From assembly GCA_016200485.1 (NCBI GenBank), contig JACQEP010000008.1, forward strand, positions 1-62,539: 62,539 bases of DNA, written 5' to 3'. Source of the DNA: Gammaproteobacteria bacterium. GTDB lineage: Bacteria; Pseudomonadota; Gammaproteobacteria; Tenderiales; Tenderiaceae. A program made the position numbers and the translations under genes. Each line of letters begins with the position of its first letter. Position 1 is the stretch's first letter. Under the pieces are notes generated by a model that saw only the letters and a program-made list of their open reading frames with translations, did no database searches and was not told where the DNA came from. Below, piece after piece: positions 35,975 through 47,657 of the stretch.

Positions 35975-37492
35975 TTACATCAGCTTCGATGTCACTGCCT
36001 GCTGCAATAAATGCTCTACCGAACTATGCATTACATCCAGCAATGGCGCCGGCCAGACCCCCAGCAATAACACCAATACCGCCAGACTACCCAACACCAG
36101 CCCTTCACGGGCATTGATATCTTTGAGTTCAGCGACATGTTTGTTCTTGATCTCGCCAAACACCACCCGCTTCACCATCCACAAGGTATAGGCGGCGCCG
36201 AGGATCAATGTCGTCGCGGCCAGGAATGCGTACCAGAAATTCGCTTTAAAGGCGCTCAGCACCACCATGAATTCGCCGACGAAGCCAGAAGTTCCCGGCA
36301 ATCCCGCATTGGCCATGGCGAAGAAGACCATTAAGGCGGTAAACTTGGGCATGGTATTCACAACACCGCCGTAATCACTGATGTTACGGCTATGCATCCG
36401 GTCATACATGACGCCCACACAGAGGAACATCGCGCCGGAGACAAAACCGTGTGAGATCATTTGCACCAGGGCGCCTTCAACACCCATCGCCGCCCCTGCA
36501 ACTGCACCTGTCTGCCGGAAAATATCGAACACCACGAAGAAACCCAGCGTGACAAATCCCATATGCGAAATTGAAGAATAGGCGATCAGCTTCTTCATGT
36601 CTTCCTGCGCCAGAGCCACCAACGCGATATAGACCACCGCAATCAGTGACATGGCGATGATCATCCAATCCAGCTCCGCACTGGCATCCGGCGCAATCGG
36701 CAACATGAAGCGGACAAAGCCGTAGGCGCCCAGCTTGAGCATGATCGCCGCCAGGATCACGGAACCGCCGGTAGGCGCCTCGACGTGAGCGTCCGGCAAC
36801 CAGGTATGCACTGGCCACATCGGCACCTTGACTGCAAACGCGATCAGGAAGGCAAGGAAGATCAGTATCTGGGCGGTCATGCTGACCGGCACGGCGTGGA
36901 AATCGAGAATGCTGAAGCTGTTGGCCTGGAAATAAAGATAGACCAGCGCAATCAGCAGGAATACCGAACCAAAAAACGTATAAAGGAAAAATTTCAGGGT
37001 CGCGTAAACACGCCGCGCGCCACCCCAGATACCGATCACCAAAAACATGGGGATCAGCATCCCTTCCCAGAATACGTAGAACAAGATGGCATCCAGCGCT
37101 GCGAAAACGCCATTCATCATCCCTTCCATGATCAGGAATGAGGCCATGTATTGGGCAACTTTATAGTCGATGACTTCCCAGGCGGCGATCACCACCAGAA
37201 TCGTGGTGAACGTGGTCAGCAGAATAAGCGGCATGGAGATGCCATCCACGCCGAGGAAATAATTGATATTGAATGCCGGGATCCAGGAGGCTTTTTCGAC
37301 AAACTGCATGTCGGCGGTGGTGACATTAAACTCGGTATAGAGCGGCAATGACACCAGAAAGCCGACGATTGCCGCCGTCAGTGCGGTCCAGCGCACGGCA
37401 CAGTTATTGCCGCTGGCGCCCACGGCCAATACAAGCAAGCCGCCGAGTACCGGCAACCAAACCACCAAACTAAGAAGCGGAAAATCCGACAT
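35975..37492 (-). CDS. nuoM: NADH-quinone oxidoreductase subunit M
   Basis: 505 residues. Antiporter-like subunit with the conserved Glu helix around ALDAILFYVFWEGMLIPMFL and the Lys helix FAVKVPMWPVHTWLPDAHVEAPTGGSV. EDMKKLIAYSSISHMGFVTLG is the family signature. It lies in the membrane arm and pumps protons. It is preceded by nuoL and followed by nuoN, with short gaps. Confidence 0.96.
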   Translation of the reverse strand: MSDFPLLSLVVWLPVLGGLLVLAVGASGNNCAVRWTALTAAIVGFLVSLPLYTEFNVTTADMQFVEKASWIPAFNINYFLGVDGISMPLILLTTFTTILVVIAAWEVIDYKVAQYMASFLIMEGMMNGVFAALDAILFYVFWEGMLIPMFLVIGIWGGARRVYATLKFFLYTFFGSVFLLIALVYLYFQANSFSILDFHAVPVSMTAQILIFLAFLIAFAVKVPMWPVHTWLPDAHVEAPTGGSVILAAIMLKLGAYGFVRFMLPIAPDASAELDWMIIAMSLIAVVYIALVALAQEDMKKLIAYSSISHMGFVTLGFFVVFDIFRQTGAVAGAAMGVEGALVQMISHGFVSGAMFLCVGVMYDRMHSRNISDYGGVVNTMPKFTALMVFFAMANAGLPGTSGFVGEFMVVLSAFKANFWYAFLAATTLILGAAYTLWMVKRVVFGEIKNKHVAELKDINAREGLVLGSLAVLVLLLGVWPAPLLDVMHSSVEHLLQQAVTSKLM

Positions 37493-37528
37493 TCACCCGA
37501 GCCCTTTTTTAAACTTATTCCTGAATTC

Positions 37529-39484
37529 TTATACTAAAACCAGGAGCCAACCTAGCATCACCAGCAATCCGATAATCATCCAGAATGCGTAATGGTAGAG
37601 GTAACCCGTTTGCCATTGCCGGATGACGCCCGACAACCAACCCACGCCATTGGCCGTGCCATTGACCATGATGCCGTCTATCGCCTTGACGTCGCCAAAT
37701 TGCCAGAACATGCGTCCAGCCTTGCGGCTGCCACTGGCGAAGAACATTTCATTGAAGGCATCAAAACCATACGCTTTTGTTAGCACGTTATATACACCCT
37801 GGAACTTGTCTTTGATCTGCGCCGGCAATTCAGGCCGCTGCATATACAGATAATACGCCGTGCCGACACCGGCGGCAGCCAACCAGAACGGCAGCCCCAT
37901 AATGCCATGCAGCACGAAGCCAAGCGCTCCGGTGTAATGCTCACCCAGATGACCCAGCACGTCGTGATGTTCACTGACATATATCGCCTTGCCAAAATAA
38001 TCACCGAACAGCCATGGACCGACTGCAATGGCACCGATGATCACTGACGGGATCGCCAGCAATACCAGCGGTACGGTGATCACGGCCGGTGATTCATGCA
38101 GGTGTTCCCGGGTATGGTGATCCATGCGCTCCTTGCCATGGAACACGAGGAAGAACATGCGGAAGCTATAAAGCGCCGTCACGAATACGCCAATCAACAC
38201 ACACAGGTAGGCAAAGGTCGAACCTGCGACATGAGACTCGGCCACAGCTTCGATGATGGCATCCTTGGAGAAGAAACCGGACATACCGGGGAATCCAATC
38301 AATGCCAGCGAACCGACCAACATGCACCAGTAGGTGATTGGCATGTATTTTTTCAGGCCACCCATCTTGCGAATATCCTGTTCATGGTGCATGGCGACGA
38401 TGACCGAACCTGCCGCCAGGAACAACAGCGCCTTGAAAAAGGCGTGGGTCATCAGATGGAAAATACCGGCAGCGTAAGCTGAGGCGCCGAGCGCCACGGT
38501 CATATAACCCAGCTGTGACAAGGTGGAATACGCCACCACGCGCTTGATGTCGTTCTGCACCAACCCGAGGAAGCCCATGAACAGCGCCGTGATGGCACCA
38601 ATCACCAGTACCACAGTCAACGCAGTTTCAGACAATTCATAGAGAGGTGACATACGAGCCACCATGAAGATACCGGCGGTGACCATGGTCGCGGCGTGGA
38701 TCAGGGCCGAGATCGGGGTCGGGCCTTCCATCGAATCCGGCAGCCACACATGTAACGGCACTTGTGCCGATTTACCCATCGCGCCGATAAATAGCAGGAT
38801 ACAAATCACTGTCATCAACGACCAATCGATCCCAGGAATGATCTGAATGGTCAGATCTTTCATCAGCGGTGCGGCGTTAAACACATCTGCATAATCAAGG
38901 CTGTTGAAATACATCAACACGGCCGCGATGCCGAGCAGGAAGCCAAAGTCACCGACACGGTTGACGAGAAACGCCTTGAGGTTGGCGTAGATGGCGGATT
39001 CCTTTTTGAACCAGAAACCGATCAGCAAATAGGACACCAGGCCTACCGCCTCCCAACCGAAGAACAGCTGCATGAAATTGTTGGCCATCACCAACATCAA
39101 CATGGAGAAGGTAAACAGGGAGATATAACTGAAAAAGCGCTGATAGCCAGGATCATCGTGCATATAACCAACGGTGTAGATATGCACCATCAACGAGACA
39201 AAAGTCACAATCATCATCATCGAGGCCGTCAGTTCATCGATCATGAAACCGACCTCGAAGCGGATGCCATCACTCACACCCCAGGTATAAACAGTCGCGT
39301 TATAGGCAGCGCCATCATTGAGAACGATGTTATTAAAGACTATCGCTGACAAAGCAAAGGCCACGACCACGCCAATGATCGTGACCCAATGCGCCCCGCT
39401 ACGCCCGATTGTTTTCCCAAAGAAACCGGCAATCACCGATCCGATGAGCGGCGCCAGTACAATCCAAAGATAAAGACTCTCCAT
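37529..39484 (-). CDS. nuoL: NADH-quinone oxidoreductase subunit L
   Basis: 651 residues, the largest membrane-arm subunit. The antiporter core includes MQLFFGWEAVGLVSYLLIGFW, AMGKSAQVPLHVWLPDSMEGPTPISALIHAATMV and NDIKRVVAYSTLSQLGYM. The C-terminal part (after about residue 510) holds the long lateral helix that spans the membrane arm, followed by a last membrane segment. It pumps protons at the distal end of complex I. Confidence 0.96.
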   Translation of the reverse strand: MESLYLWIVLAPLIGSVIAGFFGKTIGRSGAHWVTIIGVVVAFALSAIVFNNIVLNDGAAYNATVYTWGVSDGIRFEVGFMIDELTASMMMIVTFVSLMVHIYTVGYMHDDPGYQRFFSYISLFTFSMLMLVMANNFMQLFFGWEAVGLVSYLLIGFWFKKESAIYANLKAFLVNRVGDFGFLLGIAAVLMYFNSLDYADVFNAAPLMKDLTIQIIPGIDWSLMTVICILLFIGAMGKSAQVPLHVWLPDSMEGPTPISALIHAATMVTAGIFMVARMSPLYELSETALTVVLVIGAITALFMGFLGLVQNDIKRVVAYSTLSQLGYMTVALGASAYAAGIFHLMTHAFFKALLFLAAGSVIVAMHHEQDIRKMGGLKKYMPITYWCMLVGSLALIGFPGMSGFFSKDAIIEAVAESHVAGSTFAYLCVLIGVFVTALYSFRMFFLVFHGKERMDHHTREHLHESPAVITVPLVLLAIPSVIIGAIAVGPWLFGDYFGKAIYVSEHHDVLGHLGEHYTGALGFVLHGIMGLPFWLAAAGVGTAYYLYMQRPELPAQIKDKFQGVYNVLTKAYGFDAFNEMFFASGSRKAGRMFWQFGDVKAIDGIMVNGTANGVGWLSGVIRQWQTGYLYHYAFWMIIGLLVMLGWLLVLV

Positions 39485-39495
39485 GGCGCTCCCGC

Positions 39496-39801
39496 TTATC
39501 CCTTCAGGCTGTCCAGATGTTCAACATTGATACTGCGGCGGTTACGGAACCACACGACCAGTATCGCAAGACCAATTGCCGCTTCAGCGGCTGCCACCGT
39601 CAGGATGAAGAACACGAATACCTGGCCGGCAATATCCCCCAAATAATAGGAGAAGGCGACAAAATTCAGATTCACTGCCAGCAACATCAACTCAATGGCA
39701 ATCAACAGCACGATGACATTCTTGCGGTTGATAAATATACCCGCCACACTGATGCAAAACAGGATTGCACCCAGCAGCAGAAAGTGTGATAACGCAATCA
39801 T
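39496..39801 (-). CDS. nuoK: NADH-quinone oxidoreductase subunit K
   Basis: 101 residues, three membrane helices, MrpC-like. The conserved Glu in [17 protein letters not shown] and a second one in [13 protein letters not shown] are needed for proton movement in the family. It lies between nuoJ and nuoL, 11 bases from nuoL. Confidence 0.96.
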   Translation of the reverse strand: MIALSHFLLLGAILFCISVAGIFINRKNVIVLLIAIELMLLAVNLNFVAFSYYLGDIAGQVFVFFILTVAAAEAAIGLAILVVWFRNRRSINVEHLDSLKG

Positions 39802-39840
39802 AATCCCCTCATTGGTTCGTAATCTACGAACCTGGATCCC

Positions 39841-40446
39841 TTATTTGGCTTCTTTTTTTTCAGCCGCCATCTTCACTATACGGACGCGATCCTCGCGCTT
39901 CACTGCAACCTGCGCACCTGGGTCCTGATGCTTACTATCCGGCCGACGCCGCAGGGTCAACGCAATCGCTGCAATAATCGCCACCACCAGGATGACAGCA
40001 GCCAGCTCAAAGGAATAGACATAGTCGGTATACAGCACTCGTCCCAGTTCCTTGGTATTACTGTAATCCGCCGCATGACGCACCGGTGCGGCCACTTTGT
40101 CGAGGCCGAAGTTCTTGGCGCCGACCACCATGCTCAGCTCAATCACCATAATCACCGCTACCGCGATACCCACCGGCAGGTAACGAATAAAACCTTCACG
40201 TAGAATAGCGATATTGATATCCAGCATCATCACCACAAACAGGAACAAGACCATGACCGCGCCGACGTAGACCAGCACCAGCGTGATCGCAAGAAACTCG
40301 GCCTCCAGCATCAACCAGATCGCGGCACTGGTGAAAAAAGTCAGCACCAGAAACAGAACGGCATGCACAGGATTGCGCACGGTAATCACCGCCAACGCAG
40401 AAGCGATCAAGATCGCGGCAAAGAAGTAAAAAATTACGGTGTCCAT
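39841..40446 (-). CDS. nuoJ: NADH-quinone oxidoreductase subunit J
   Basis: 201 residues with five membrane segments and a charged C-terminal tail (RREDRVRIVKMAAEKKEAK in reduced form). The conserved loop AEFLAITLVLVYVGAVMVLFLFVVMML carries the pi-bulge helix of the subunit, next to the quinone chamber. Its upstream gap to nuoI is unusually long (about 185 bases) because a palindromic element is inserted there. Confidence 0.95.
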   Translation of the reverse strand: MDTVIFYFFAAILIASALAVITVRNPVHAVLFLVLTFFTSAAIWLMLEAEFLAITLVLVYVGAVMVLFLFVVMMLDINIAILREGFIRYLPVGIAVAVIMVIELSMVVGAKNFGLDKVAAPVRHAADYSNTKELGRVLYTDYVYSFELAAVILVVAIIAAIALTLRRRPDSKHQDPGAQVAVKREDRVRIVKMAAEKKEAK

Positions 40447-40481
40447 GTCCTGTCGTTATTCTCTTTTAAATTAAAACTAAA

Positions 40482-40622
40482 GGACACCTCTATAAATTCG
40501 ATCAAGCCGATGATGGCAAGGCGCAAACGGGCGAAAAAGCGCAGTGTACATGTAGTACATGAGCATTTTGAGCCCGTTTGCAACACCGCCAGCGCGGCTT
40601 CAGCGAATTTATAGAGGTGTCC
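40482..40622. repeat. Nested palindromic element between nuoI and nuoJ
   Basis: A 141-base element with perfect 19-base inverted ends (40482-40500 GGACACCTCTATAAATTCG, 40604-40622). Inside are CAAGCCG/CGGCTTC and a further stem GCAAACGGGC / GCCCGTTTGC. The core has CAAGGCGCA, then AGTGTACATGTAGTACAT, then TGCAACACCG. This core is shared with the inner hairpin of the 7424-7696 element, although the outer ends are unrelated. It lies eight bases after the nuoI stop and 35 before the nuoJ start, inside an operon, so it must be transcribed through. No ORF of note. Confidence 0.85.
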
Positions 40623-40630
40623 CATCGCTG

Positions 40631-41119
40631 TCATCGGTATTGCGAATCCACCGCCCGGTCAGCCGCAATCTGTTTTTCCAGACGATCGCCCACCGCCAGG
40701 AGTTTTTCCTTGGTCATGATCTGCTCACCGCGTCGTTCGAAGTGATACTCGAACTCACGGGTCTCAACAATCGCATCAACCGGACAGGCCTCTTCGCATA
40801 AGCCGCAATAGATACACTTGAACAGATCAATGTCATAAAGCGTGGTGCGGCGGCTGCCGTCCTCACGCTGATCCGACTCAATCGTAATCGCCAGTGCCGG
40901 GCACACCGCTTCACATAGCTTACAGGCGATACAACGTTCTTCACCATTCGGGTAACGCCGCAACGCATGCAAGCCACGGAAACGCGGCGACATTGGCGTC
41001 TTCTCTTCCGGGTATTGCACCGTGATCTTTTTGGCGAAGAAATACTTCCCCGTCAACTTGAGACCAATCAACAATTCCCAGAGTATGAAACTCTTAACAT
41101 AGTGTTGCATTGTTTTCAT
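40631..41119 (-). CDS. nuoI: NADH-quinone oxidoreductase subunit I
   Basis: 162 residues. Two [4Fe-4S] ligand sets, [16 protein letters not shown] and [16 protein letters not shown], hold clusters N6a and N6b that pass electrons towards NuoB. A short N-terminal amphipathic part attaches it to the membrane arm. It lies 18 bases after nuoH. The stop is followed closely by the palindromic element. Confidence 0.96.
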   Translation of the reverse strand: MKTMQHYVKSFILWELLIGLKLTGKYFFAKKITVQYPEEKTPMSPRFRGLHALRRYPNGEERCIACKLCEAVCPALAITIESDQREDGSRRTTLYDIDLFKCIYCGLCEEACPVDAIVETREFEYHFERRGEQIMTKEKLLAVGDRLEKQIAADRAVDSQYR

Positions 41120-41137
41120 CGCAGCACCTCCCAGGGC

Positions 41138-42184
41138 CTAATCGAACCAGGGGCCGATATGGCCCATGATCGCCAGACCAACCACCAACAGCCAGACGAT
41201 GGTGACTGGAATAAACACTTTCCATCCGAGACGCATAATCTGGTCATACCGATAACGCGGGAATGTCGCCCGGAACCACAAGAAGAAAAACAGGAAAAAC
41301 GAAATCTTGGCCAGCAACCATACGATGCCTGGTACCCATGCAAAGAGTGCTTCAAGGCCCGGAACTCCCTGGAACGGCGAAAGCCAGCCGCCTGCAAACA
41401 TAGTCGCGCACAACGCCGACACCAGAATCATGTTGGCGTATTCCGCCAGGAAGAAGACGGCGAAGGTCATCCCGGAATACTCAACATGGAAACCGGCAAC
41501 AATTTCAGATTCACCTTCCGCCACATCGAAGGGTGCACGGTTGGTTTCAGCAAGTCCAGAAATAAAATAGACCAGAAACAGCGGAAACAGCGGCAACCAG
41601 TACCAGTGCAGGAAGCTGCCTTGCTGGGCCAACACAATCTCACGCAAATTCAAACTACCCGCCGCCATCAACACACCGACCAAGGCAAAACCCATGGCGA
41701 TTTCATAAGATACCACCTGTGCCGATGAACGTAACGCCCCGAGGAAGGCATACTTCGAATTGGAGGCCCAGCCAGCGATGATAATGCCGTAAACCCCCAT
41801 TGAAGTCATGGCCAGAATATAAAGTAGACCAGCATCGATATTCGCCAATACCAGTTGCTTATCAAACGGTATCACCGCCCACGCTGCCAATGCCGGTGCC
41901 AACGTCAGGATCGGTGCAAAGAGAAACAGGAATTTATTGGCATTGGTCGGAATCACCACCTCCTTGAATGCCAGCTTGATACCGTCGGCAATGGGTTGCA
42001 ACAAGCCACGCGGGCCTACCCGGTTCGGGCCGATACGCACCTGGATGTAACCAATCACCTTGCGTTCAGCCAGCGTCAAATAGGCAACGCTAAGCATGAT
42101 CGGCACCACAATGACGACGATCTTGATAATAATCTGCAGCAATACGGGCAAACTGCTCCAGAGTGTGAGTGCTGTATCCAACAT
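41138..42184 (-). CDS. nuoH: NADH-quinone oxidoreductase subunit H
   Basis: 348 residues, eight-helix membrane protein at the joint of the two arms, near the quinone site. Diagnostic stretches are [37 protein letters not shown] and [27 protein letters not shown], with the acidic residues of the E-channel. It lies about 20 bases after nuoG, with no frame problem. Confidence 0.96.
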   Translation of the reverse strand: MLDTALTLWSSLPVLLQIIIKIVVIVVPIMLSVAYLTLAERKVIGYIQVRIGPNRVGPRGLLQPIADGIKLAFKEVVIPTNANKFLFLFAPILTLAPALAAWAVIPFDKQLVLANIDAGLLYILAMTSMGVYGIIIAGWASNSKYAFLGALRSSAQVVSYEIAMGFALVGVLMAAGSLNLREIVLAQQGSFLHWYWLPLFPLFLVYFISGLAETNRAPFDVAEGESEIVAGFHVEYSGMTFAVFFLAEYANMILVSALCATMFAGGWLSPFQGVPGLEALFAWVPGIVWLLAKISFFLFFFLWFRATFPRYRYDQIMRLGWKVFIPVTIVWLLVVGLAIMGHIGPWFD

Positions 42185-42204
42185 ACCCGCTATTGTCTCC
42201 GTCC

Positions 42205-44607
42205 TCAGGCCCGTTTTAATTCCACAGCCATGCCATTAGCACCCAAGCCAATGGTTCCGGCCAGCGCGGCGGATATCCAGGCACAACCCGACGCCACACG
42301 GTTGTCCACCACCAAGGTCAATATACTCTCGGCGCCTTCCTGTTTGACCGACACCAAATCACCATCAGCCAAACCTAGTTTCTTCGTGTCAGCGTCATTA
42401 ATACGTACTAACGCCGTTTCAGCCAACGGACTCTTTTGTAGCGAGACCGCACGACGCACCGTTGCGTCGAGCGCATAAATCGGCACATCGGCAATACGCA
42501 CCATGCCAGGCGGCGCGCTATGTAACTTTTCCGGACAACGCCAACCATGTTCTTGTTTGCTCATCGTGCCACTGGCACGTTCAATCTCAGCGTCGCTGGC
42601 GCGCTTGAGTTCATCACGCACATCTTCCGATGACACATAGTCAAAACCACCGAGGCTAAACAAATTGCCCAACACTCGCAGCACTTTCCAGCCAGGACGA
42701 GCTTCACCTTTGGCAGCGACTGCCGCACCGAAACTCTGCCAACGGCCTTCCACGTTGACATACGTACCGGAGGTTTCAGCAAACGGAGCGATCGGCAGCA
42801 GTACATCCGCATATTCGAGCATCGCACCGCTCTTGTAAGCCGTCAGCGCCACTACAATTTCCGCATTTTTGAGCGCGGTCATCGCCATTGCTGGATTGGC
42901 GCAGTCGTATTCCGGCTCTAAACCGCACACAACATATCCTTGCAGCTTTTCCTGTAGCATATCGTGCGCATTAAGGCCAAAGCTGCCGCCCTTGCCTGCG
43001 GCGGCGCGATGCGGCACCGCACCGGCAATCCATGCGCCTGCGGCATTGGCACCGTCGGTCAAATAGCCAAACTTGGCGCCACTCAGCTGTGCAATCGCCA
43101 ATCCCAACGCCCGCAATGCAGCACCCGCCGGATGATTGAGGGCAAAATTACCGATCAGCACCGAGCCATTCGAGGCCGCTTTCAATGTATCTGCAATCTT
43201 GCGCTCTGCCTTATTGGCGACAACGCTTGCCAGCAACTTAGACAATCCCTGCGGTGCATTCCCGGAATGACCATCCAATAGCGCCTTGGCAATACCCGCC
43301 AATGCACGCTCCATGGCAACAGGATCAGCGATAATCTTTTGATGCACATCAAAGCGGAAATCGTAATCGACAGGATTGATGAACATGATGCGACCGCCAT
43401 GCACTGCTGCCTTACGTAGACGATGACCAATCAGCGGCTGCTCCATGCGCACATTCGAACCAATCAATAACGCAGCATCCGCCTTTTCAAGATGCTGGAT
43501 TGCAGTTCCCAGCGTCGGAACACTCGGCATCAGATCCTGATCACTGAAATCAAGCTGACGGTTACGGTGATCCACATTGGAGCTTCCGATGCCACGCATC
43601 AGCTTTTGCAGCAAATACATTTCTTCGATAGTCGCGCTTGGCGAAACAAGCGCCCCAAGCTGCGCTGCGCCGCGTTGCGAGACGACATTCTTCAGCCCAC
43701 TCACTGCGACATTCAGCGCCGTTTCCCAATCCGTTTCCTGCCAGCCCGATTCGCGCTTGATCATTGGCACTGTCAAGCGATCAGCGCTATTGACACCTTC
43801 ATAGCTGAAACGGTCACGATCGGAGATCCAGGTTTCATTAATTTCTTCATTTTCTTTGGGCGTGACACGACGCACTTCTCCGCGCAAGGTTTCGACATGA
43901 ATATTGGAACCGACACAATCATGCGCCGCCACCGAAGGACGCTTGTCCATTTCCCACGAACGGGCGTGAAAACGGAACGGCTTGGAGGTCAGTGCCCCGA
44001 CCGGACACAAATCGATGACGTTACCCGAAAGTTCCGAAGCGACAGATTTCTGTATATAGGTACCAATAAGCATATGCTCACCACGTCCGGTGGCACCCAG
44101 TTCGCGCAAACCGGCGATCTCTTCGCCAAAACGCACGCAACGGGTACAGTGGATGCAGCGCGTCATATCGGTCGCAATCAGCGGACCGATGTCTTTGTCC
44201 GCCACTACACGCTTCTTTTCAGAGTATTGGGAATGGTCACTGCCGAAACCCATTGCCAAATCCTGAAGTTCACACTCGCCGCCCTGATCGCAAATCGGAC
44301 AATCCAGCGGATGATTGATCAGCAAAAATTCCATCACGCCTTTTTGCGCCTCAATCGCTTTACGCGACTGAGTGAAGACCTTCATCCCCTCAGTCACCGG
44401 GGTGGCGCATGCGGGCAATGGCTTGGCTGCCTTCTCAACCTCAACCAAGCACATGCGACAGTTGGCGGCGACCGACAATTTCTTATGATAGCAAAAACGC
44501 GGAACAGCAATACCGGCGGCATCGGCGGCTTCAATCACCATTGCCCCGTCGTTTGCCTGAATCTTTTTGCCGTCGATCTCTATGTTAACCATCAAAGGCT
44601 CCGCCAA
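42205..44607 (-). CDS. nuoG: NADH-quinone oxidoreductase subunit G
   Basis: 800 residues. The N-terminal ferredoxin domain has the [2Fe-2S] Cys set ([22 protein letters not shown]...CATPV). [17 protein letters not shown] carries the His-ligated N5 cluster, and [14 protein letters not shown] with a later Cys carries N4. The extra N7 cluster cysteines of the E. coli type are not seen around [13 protein letters not shown], so electron transfer follows the mitochondrial-like path. The rest is a molybdopterin-oxidoreductase-like fold without cofactor. The C-terminal part is relatively diverged, as usual. Confidence 0.95.
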   Translation of the reverse strand: MAEPLMVNIEIDGKKIQANDGAMVIEAADAAGIAVPRFCYHKKLSVAANCRMCLVEVEKAAKPLPACATPVTEGMKVFTQSRKAIEAQKGVMEFLLINHPLDCPICDQGGECELQDLAMGFGSDHSQYSEKKRVVADKDIGPLIATDMTRCIHCTRCVRFGEEIAGLRELGATGRGEHMLIGTYIQKSVASELSGNVIDLCPVGALTSKPFRFHARSWEMDKRPSVAAHDCVGSNIHVETLRGEVRRVTPKENEEINETWISDRDRFSYEGVNSADRLTVPMIKRESGWQETDWETALNVAVSGLKNVVSQRGAAQLGALVSPSATIEEMYLLQKLMRGIGSSNVDHRNRQLDFSDQDLMPSVPTLGTAIQHLEKADAALLIGSNVRMEQPLIGHRLRKAAVHGGRIMFINPVDYDFRFDVHQKIIADPVAMERALAGIAKALLDGHSGNAPQGLSKLLASVVANKAERKIADTLKAASNGSVLIGNFALNHPAGAALRALGLAIAQLSGAKFGYLTDGANAAGAWIAGAVPHRAAAGKGGSFGLNAHDMLQEKLQGYVVCGLEPEYDCANPAMAMTALKNAEIVVALTAYKSGAMLEYADVLLPIAPFAETSGTYVNVEGRWQSFGAAVAAKGEARPGWKVLRVLGNLFSLGGFDYVSSEDVRDELKRASDAEIERASGTMSKQEHGWRCPEKLHSAPPGMVRIADVPIYALDATVRRAVSLQKSPLAETALVRINDADTKKLGLADGDLVSVKQEGAESILTLVVDNRVASGCAWISAALAGTIGLGANGMAVELKRA

Positions 44608-44633
44608 TAATTTTCTTCATCTCAGCGCTCACT

Positions 44634-45899
44634 TCAAACCATGCACTTGCGATGGTCGATGTGATACTGGAACTCGTCGCGATAATGTTTGATGAAACTC
44701 GCAACCGGCATCGCTGCCGCATCGCCCAGGGCACAAATCGTGCGCCCCATGATCTTGTTGGACACATCCACCAGCCGATCCAAATCTTCATGCCGCCCTT
44801 CGCCATGCTCGATCCGATGTACCATCCGCGCCAGCCAACCGGTACCTTCGCGGCACGGCGTACATTGACCACAGGACTCTTCAAAATAAAAATGTGACAG
44901 ACGCCCCAGCGCCTTCACCATGCAGGTCGAATCATCCATCACAATCACCGAACCGGCACCCAGCATCGAACCCGCCTTGCCGATGGAATCGTAATCCATG
45001 TTCACATCCATCATCATATCGCCCGGCACCACGGGTGTTGAAGAACCACCGGGAATAACCGCCTTCAATTTATGGCCGGTGCGCACGCCACCCGCCATTT
45101 CCAGCAGCTGCGAAAACGGCATGCCCATGGAGACTTCATAGTTGCCCGGCTTATTCACGTGGCCGGAAACAGAGAAAATCTTGGTTCCGCCATTGTTCGG
45201 CTTACCCAGTTCAAGAAACCATTGACCGCCATTCCGCAGAATCATTGGAATCGAAGCCAGCGTCTCAGTGTTATTGATCGTTGTCGGCCGACCATAAAGT
45301 CCGTAACTGGCCGGGAACGGCGGCTTGAAACGCGGCTGCCCCTTCTTGCCTTCGATCGACTCCAGCAGTGCGGTTTCTTCACCGCAAATATAAGCTCCGG
45401 CACCCAGGTGAACATCAAGATCGAAATCGATTCCCGAGCCCAGAATGTTCTTACCCAGCAGCCCTGCGGCACGAGCGTCTTCAATGGCCGCCTGGAAACG
45501 TTCATACGGTTCCCAGAACTCGCCGCGAATATAGTTGTAACCTTTGGTGGCACCAATGGTGTACCCGGCAATCGCCATCCCCTCCACCAATTGGTGAGGA
45601 TTGAAACGCAAGATATCACGATCCTTGCAGGTACCCGGTTCACCTTCATCAGAATTACAGACGATGTATTTCTGACCCGGGGTGTTGCGCGGCATGAAGC
45701 TCCACTTCAGACCCGTTGGGAAACCCGCGCCACCACGACCGCGCAAGGCTGAAATTTTGACTTGATTGATGATTTCTTCCGCGGGCGTTTTCTCGCGCAG
45801 AATCTTTTTCCATACGTCATAACCGCCGGAATTCTGATAGACGTCAAACGTCCATGACTTGTCGATATGATTATTACGGAAGCAGACTTCGTTGGTCAT
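44634..45899 (-). CDS. nuoF: NADH-quinone oxidoreductase subunit F
   Basis: 421 residues, the NADH- and FMN-binding subunit. [19 protein letters not shown] is the NADH/FMN glycine-rich region; [15 protein letters not shown] and [19 protein letters not shown] bind [18 protein letters not shown] holds three Cys of cluster N3, with the fourth near residue 402. It is tightly packed between nuoE (5 bases) and nuoG. Confidence 0.96.
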   Translation of the reverse strand: MTNEVCFRNNHIDKSWTFDVYQNSGGYDVWKKILREKTPAEEIINQVKISALRGRGGAGFPTGLKWSFMPRNTPGQKYIVCNSDEGEPGTCKDRDILRFNPHQLVEGMAIAGYTIGATKGYNYIRGEFWEPYERFQAAIEDARAAGLLGKNILGSGIDFDLDVHLGAGAYICGEETALLESIEGKKGQPRFKPPFPASYGLYGRPTTINNTETLASIPMILRNGGQWFLELGKPNNGGTKIFSVSGHVNKPGNYEVSMGMPFSQLLEMAGGVRTGHKLKAVIPGGSSTPVVPGDMMMDVNMDYDSIGKAGSMLGAGSVIVMDDSTCMVKALGRLSHFYFEESCGQCTPCREGTGWLARMVHRIEHGEGRHEDLDRLVDVSNKIMGRTICALGDAAAMPVASFIKHYRDEFQYHIDHRKCMV

Positions 45900-45904
45900 G
45901 GCCG

Positions 45905-46399
45905 TTACTCGAGACTATCCAGAATTTGATCGATCTTTTCCGGCGTCAGATTTTCAAAATACTGCCGCCCGATCTGCATCATTGGCGCACCGCAACATGC
46001 CCCCAGGCACTCAACTTCCTTGAGGGTAAATTTGCCGTCACCGGTGGTCTGCCCTAATTTGACACCAAGCTTTACTTCCAAATGTCGCACAAGATCCTCG
46101 GAACCACACAACAAACAGGAAATGTTAGTGCAAACGGATATCTTGTGTTTACCCACCGGCTTGTGTTCGTACATCGAATAGAACGTAGCCACCTCATAGA
46201 CTGCAATCGCAGGCATATCGAGGTACTCGGCCACAGCATCCATCAGATCGTTGGTCAGCCAGCCGCCGTTTTGATCCTGAAGAATACGCAATGCGGGCAT
46301 CACTGCCGATTGCTTCCGCTCCACAGGGTATTTGGCAATCCAAGTATCAATCTCGGCACGCGAAGCGTCAGTAATCAAATGCAACTTGCTCGACGACAT
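45905..46399 (-). CDS. nuoE: NADH-quinone oxidoreductase subunit E
   Basis: 164 residues, thioredoxin-like domain. The [2Fe-2S] cluster N1a ligands are visible as [11 protein letters not shown] and CLGACCGAP. The ATG overlaps the nuoD stop by one base (TGATG), showing translational coupling. It forms the NADH module with NuoF and NuoG. Confidence 0.96.
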   Translation of the reverse strand: MSSSKLHLITDASRAEIDTWIAKYPVERKQSAVMPALRILQDQNGGWLTNDLMDAVAEYLDMPAIAVYEVATFYSMYEHKPVGKHKISVCTNISCLLCGSEDLVRHLEVKLGVKLGQTTGDGKFTLKEVECLGACCGAPMMQIGRQYFENLTPEKIDQILDSLE

Positions 46400-47652
46400 C
46401 AGCGATCAACCTCTCCAAATACGATATCCTGGGTACCGATAATCGCCACCACGTCAGCGATCATGTGACCGCGCGACATTTCATCCAGCCCCGCTATATG
46501 TGCAAAGCCCGGCGCGCGGATTTTCATCCGGTACGGCTTGTTCGCGCCGTCCGATACCAGATAAATCCCAAATTCACCTTTGGGATGCTCAACAGCGGCG
46601 TACGCCTCACCGCGCGGCAACGAATATCCTTCCGTGAACAACTTGAAATGATGAATCAGGGCTTCCATATCACCCTTCATCTTCTCACGCCGTGGCGGTG
46701 TCACCTTGTAATTATCGACCTTGACCGGGCCGGGATTTTTGCGCAACCAATCGATACACTGCCGCACGATGCGATTGGATTGCCGCATCTCCTCAACGCG
46801 CACCAGATAACGGTCATAGCAATCGCCGTTCACACCGACAGGAATATCGAAGTCCAGCTTGTCGTAAATTTCATAGGGCTGCTTCTTGCGCAAATCCCAC
46901 TCGATGCCGGAACCACGCAACATCGGCCCCGTAAATCCCATCTGCAACGCACGCTCCGGCGAGACCACGCCGATACCGACAGTGCGCTGCTTCCAGATGC
47001 GATTATCCGTCAGCAAGGTTTCATATTCATCGATATAGGTCGGGAAACGAACCGTAAAATCTTCCAGGAAATCGAGCAACGAGCCTTGACGATTGCGATT
47101 CAACTGGTCCACTTCACGGCTGTTATGCCATTTTGAAGTTTTGTAGTGCGGCATAGTATCCGGCAAATCACGCGCCACACCGCCGGGGCGATAATATGTC
47201 GCATGCATACGTGCACCGGAAACCGCTTCATAGGCGTCCAGCAGATCCTCACGTTCGCGGAAGGCGTAGAGAAACACCGTCATCGCACCGATATCCAGTG
47301 CATGCGCCCCCAGCCACAGCAAATGATTCAGAATCCGCGTAATCTCGTCGTACATGACGCGGATATATTGCGCCCGCAATGGCGGCTCCATACCCAACAA
47401 CTTCTCAATCGCCAGCACATAGCCATGCTCGTTACACATCATCGACACATAATCGAGCCGATCCATATAACCAATACTCTGGAGATATGGTTTACCTTCA
47501 ACCAGTTTCTCAGTCGCGCGATGCAGCAATCCGATATGCGGATCGGCACGCTCAATGACCTCACCATCCAGCTCGAGCACCAAACGCAACACGCCGTGAG
47601 CGGACGGATGCTGTGGCCCGAAATTCATGGTGTAATTGCGAATCTCAGCCAT
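46399..47652 (-). CDS. nuoD: NADH-quinone oxidoreductase subunit D
   Basis: 417 residues, related to [NiFe]-hydrogenase large subunits. [21 protein letters not shown] at the start and [34 protein letters not shown] contain the His and Tyr that bind the quinone headgroup. [24 protein letters not shown] follows. A separate nuoC, instead of a fused nuoCD, is the usual layout in non-enteric proteobacteria. Confidence 0.96.
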   Translation of the reverse strand: MAEIRNYTMNFGPQHPSAHGVLRLVLELDGEVIERADPHIGLLHRATEKLVEGKPYLQSIGYMDRLDYVSMMCNEHGYVLAIEKLLGMEPPLRAQYIRVMYDEITRILNHLLWLGAHALDIGAMTVFLYAFREREDLLDAYEAVSGARMHATYYRPGGVARDLPDTMPHYKTSKWHNSREVDQLNRNRQGSLLDFLEDFTVRFPTYIDEYETLLTDNRIWKQRTVGIGVVSPERALQMGFTGPMLRGSGIEWDLRKKQPYEIYDKLDFDIPVGVNGDCYDRYLVRVEEMRQSNRIVRQCIDWLRKNPGPVKVDNYKVTPPRREKMKGDMEALIHHFKLFTEGYSLPRGEAYAAVEHPKGEFGIYLVSDGANKPYRMKIRAPGFAHIAGLDEMSRGHMIADVVAIIGTQDIVFGEVDR

Positions 47653-47657
47653 GCCGC

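Noticed and set aside
40434-40634. 66-codon minus-strand frame overlapping nuoI and nuoJ ends
   Set aside because: It spans the palindromic element and is out of frame with both genes.
43492-44610. 372-codon frame antisense to nuoG
   Set aside because: It exactly mirrors nuoG, has no ribosome site and no recognisable family; other long frames opposite nuo genes have the same cause.
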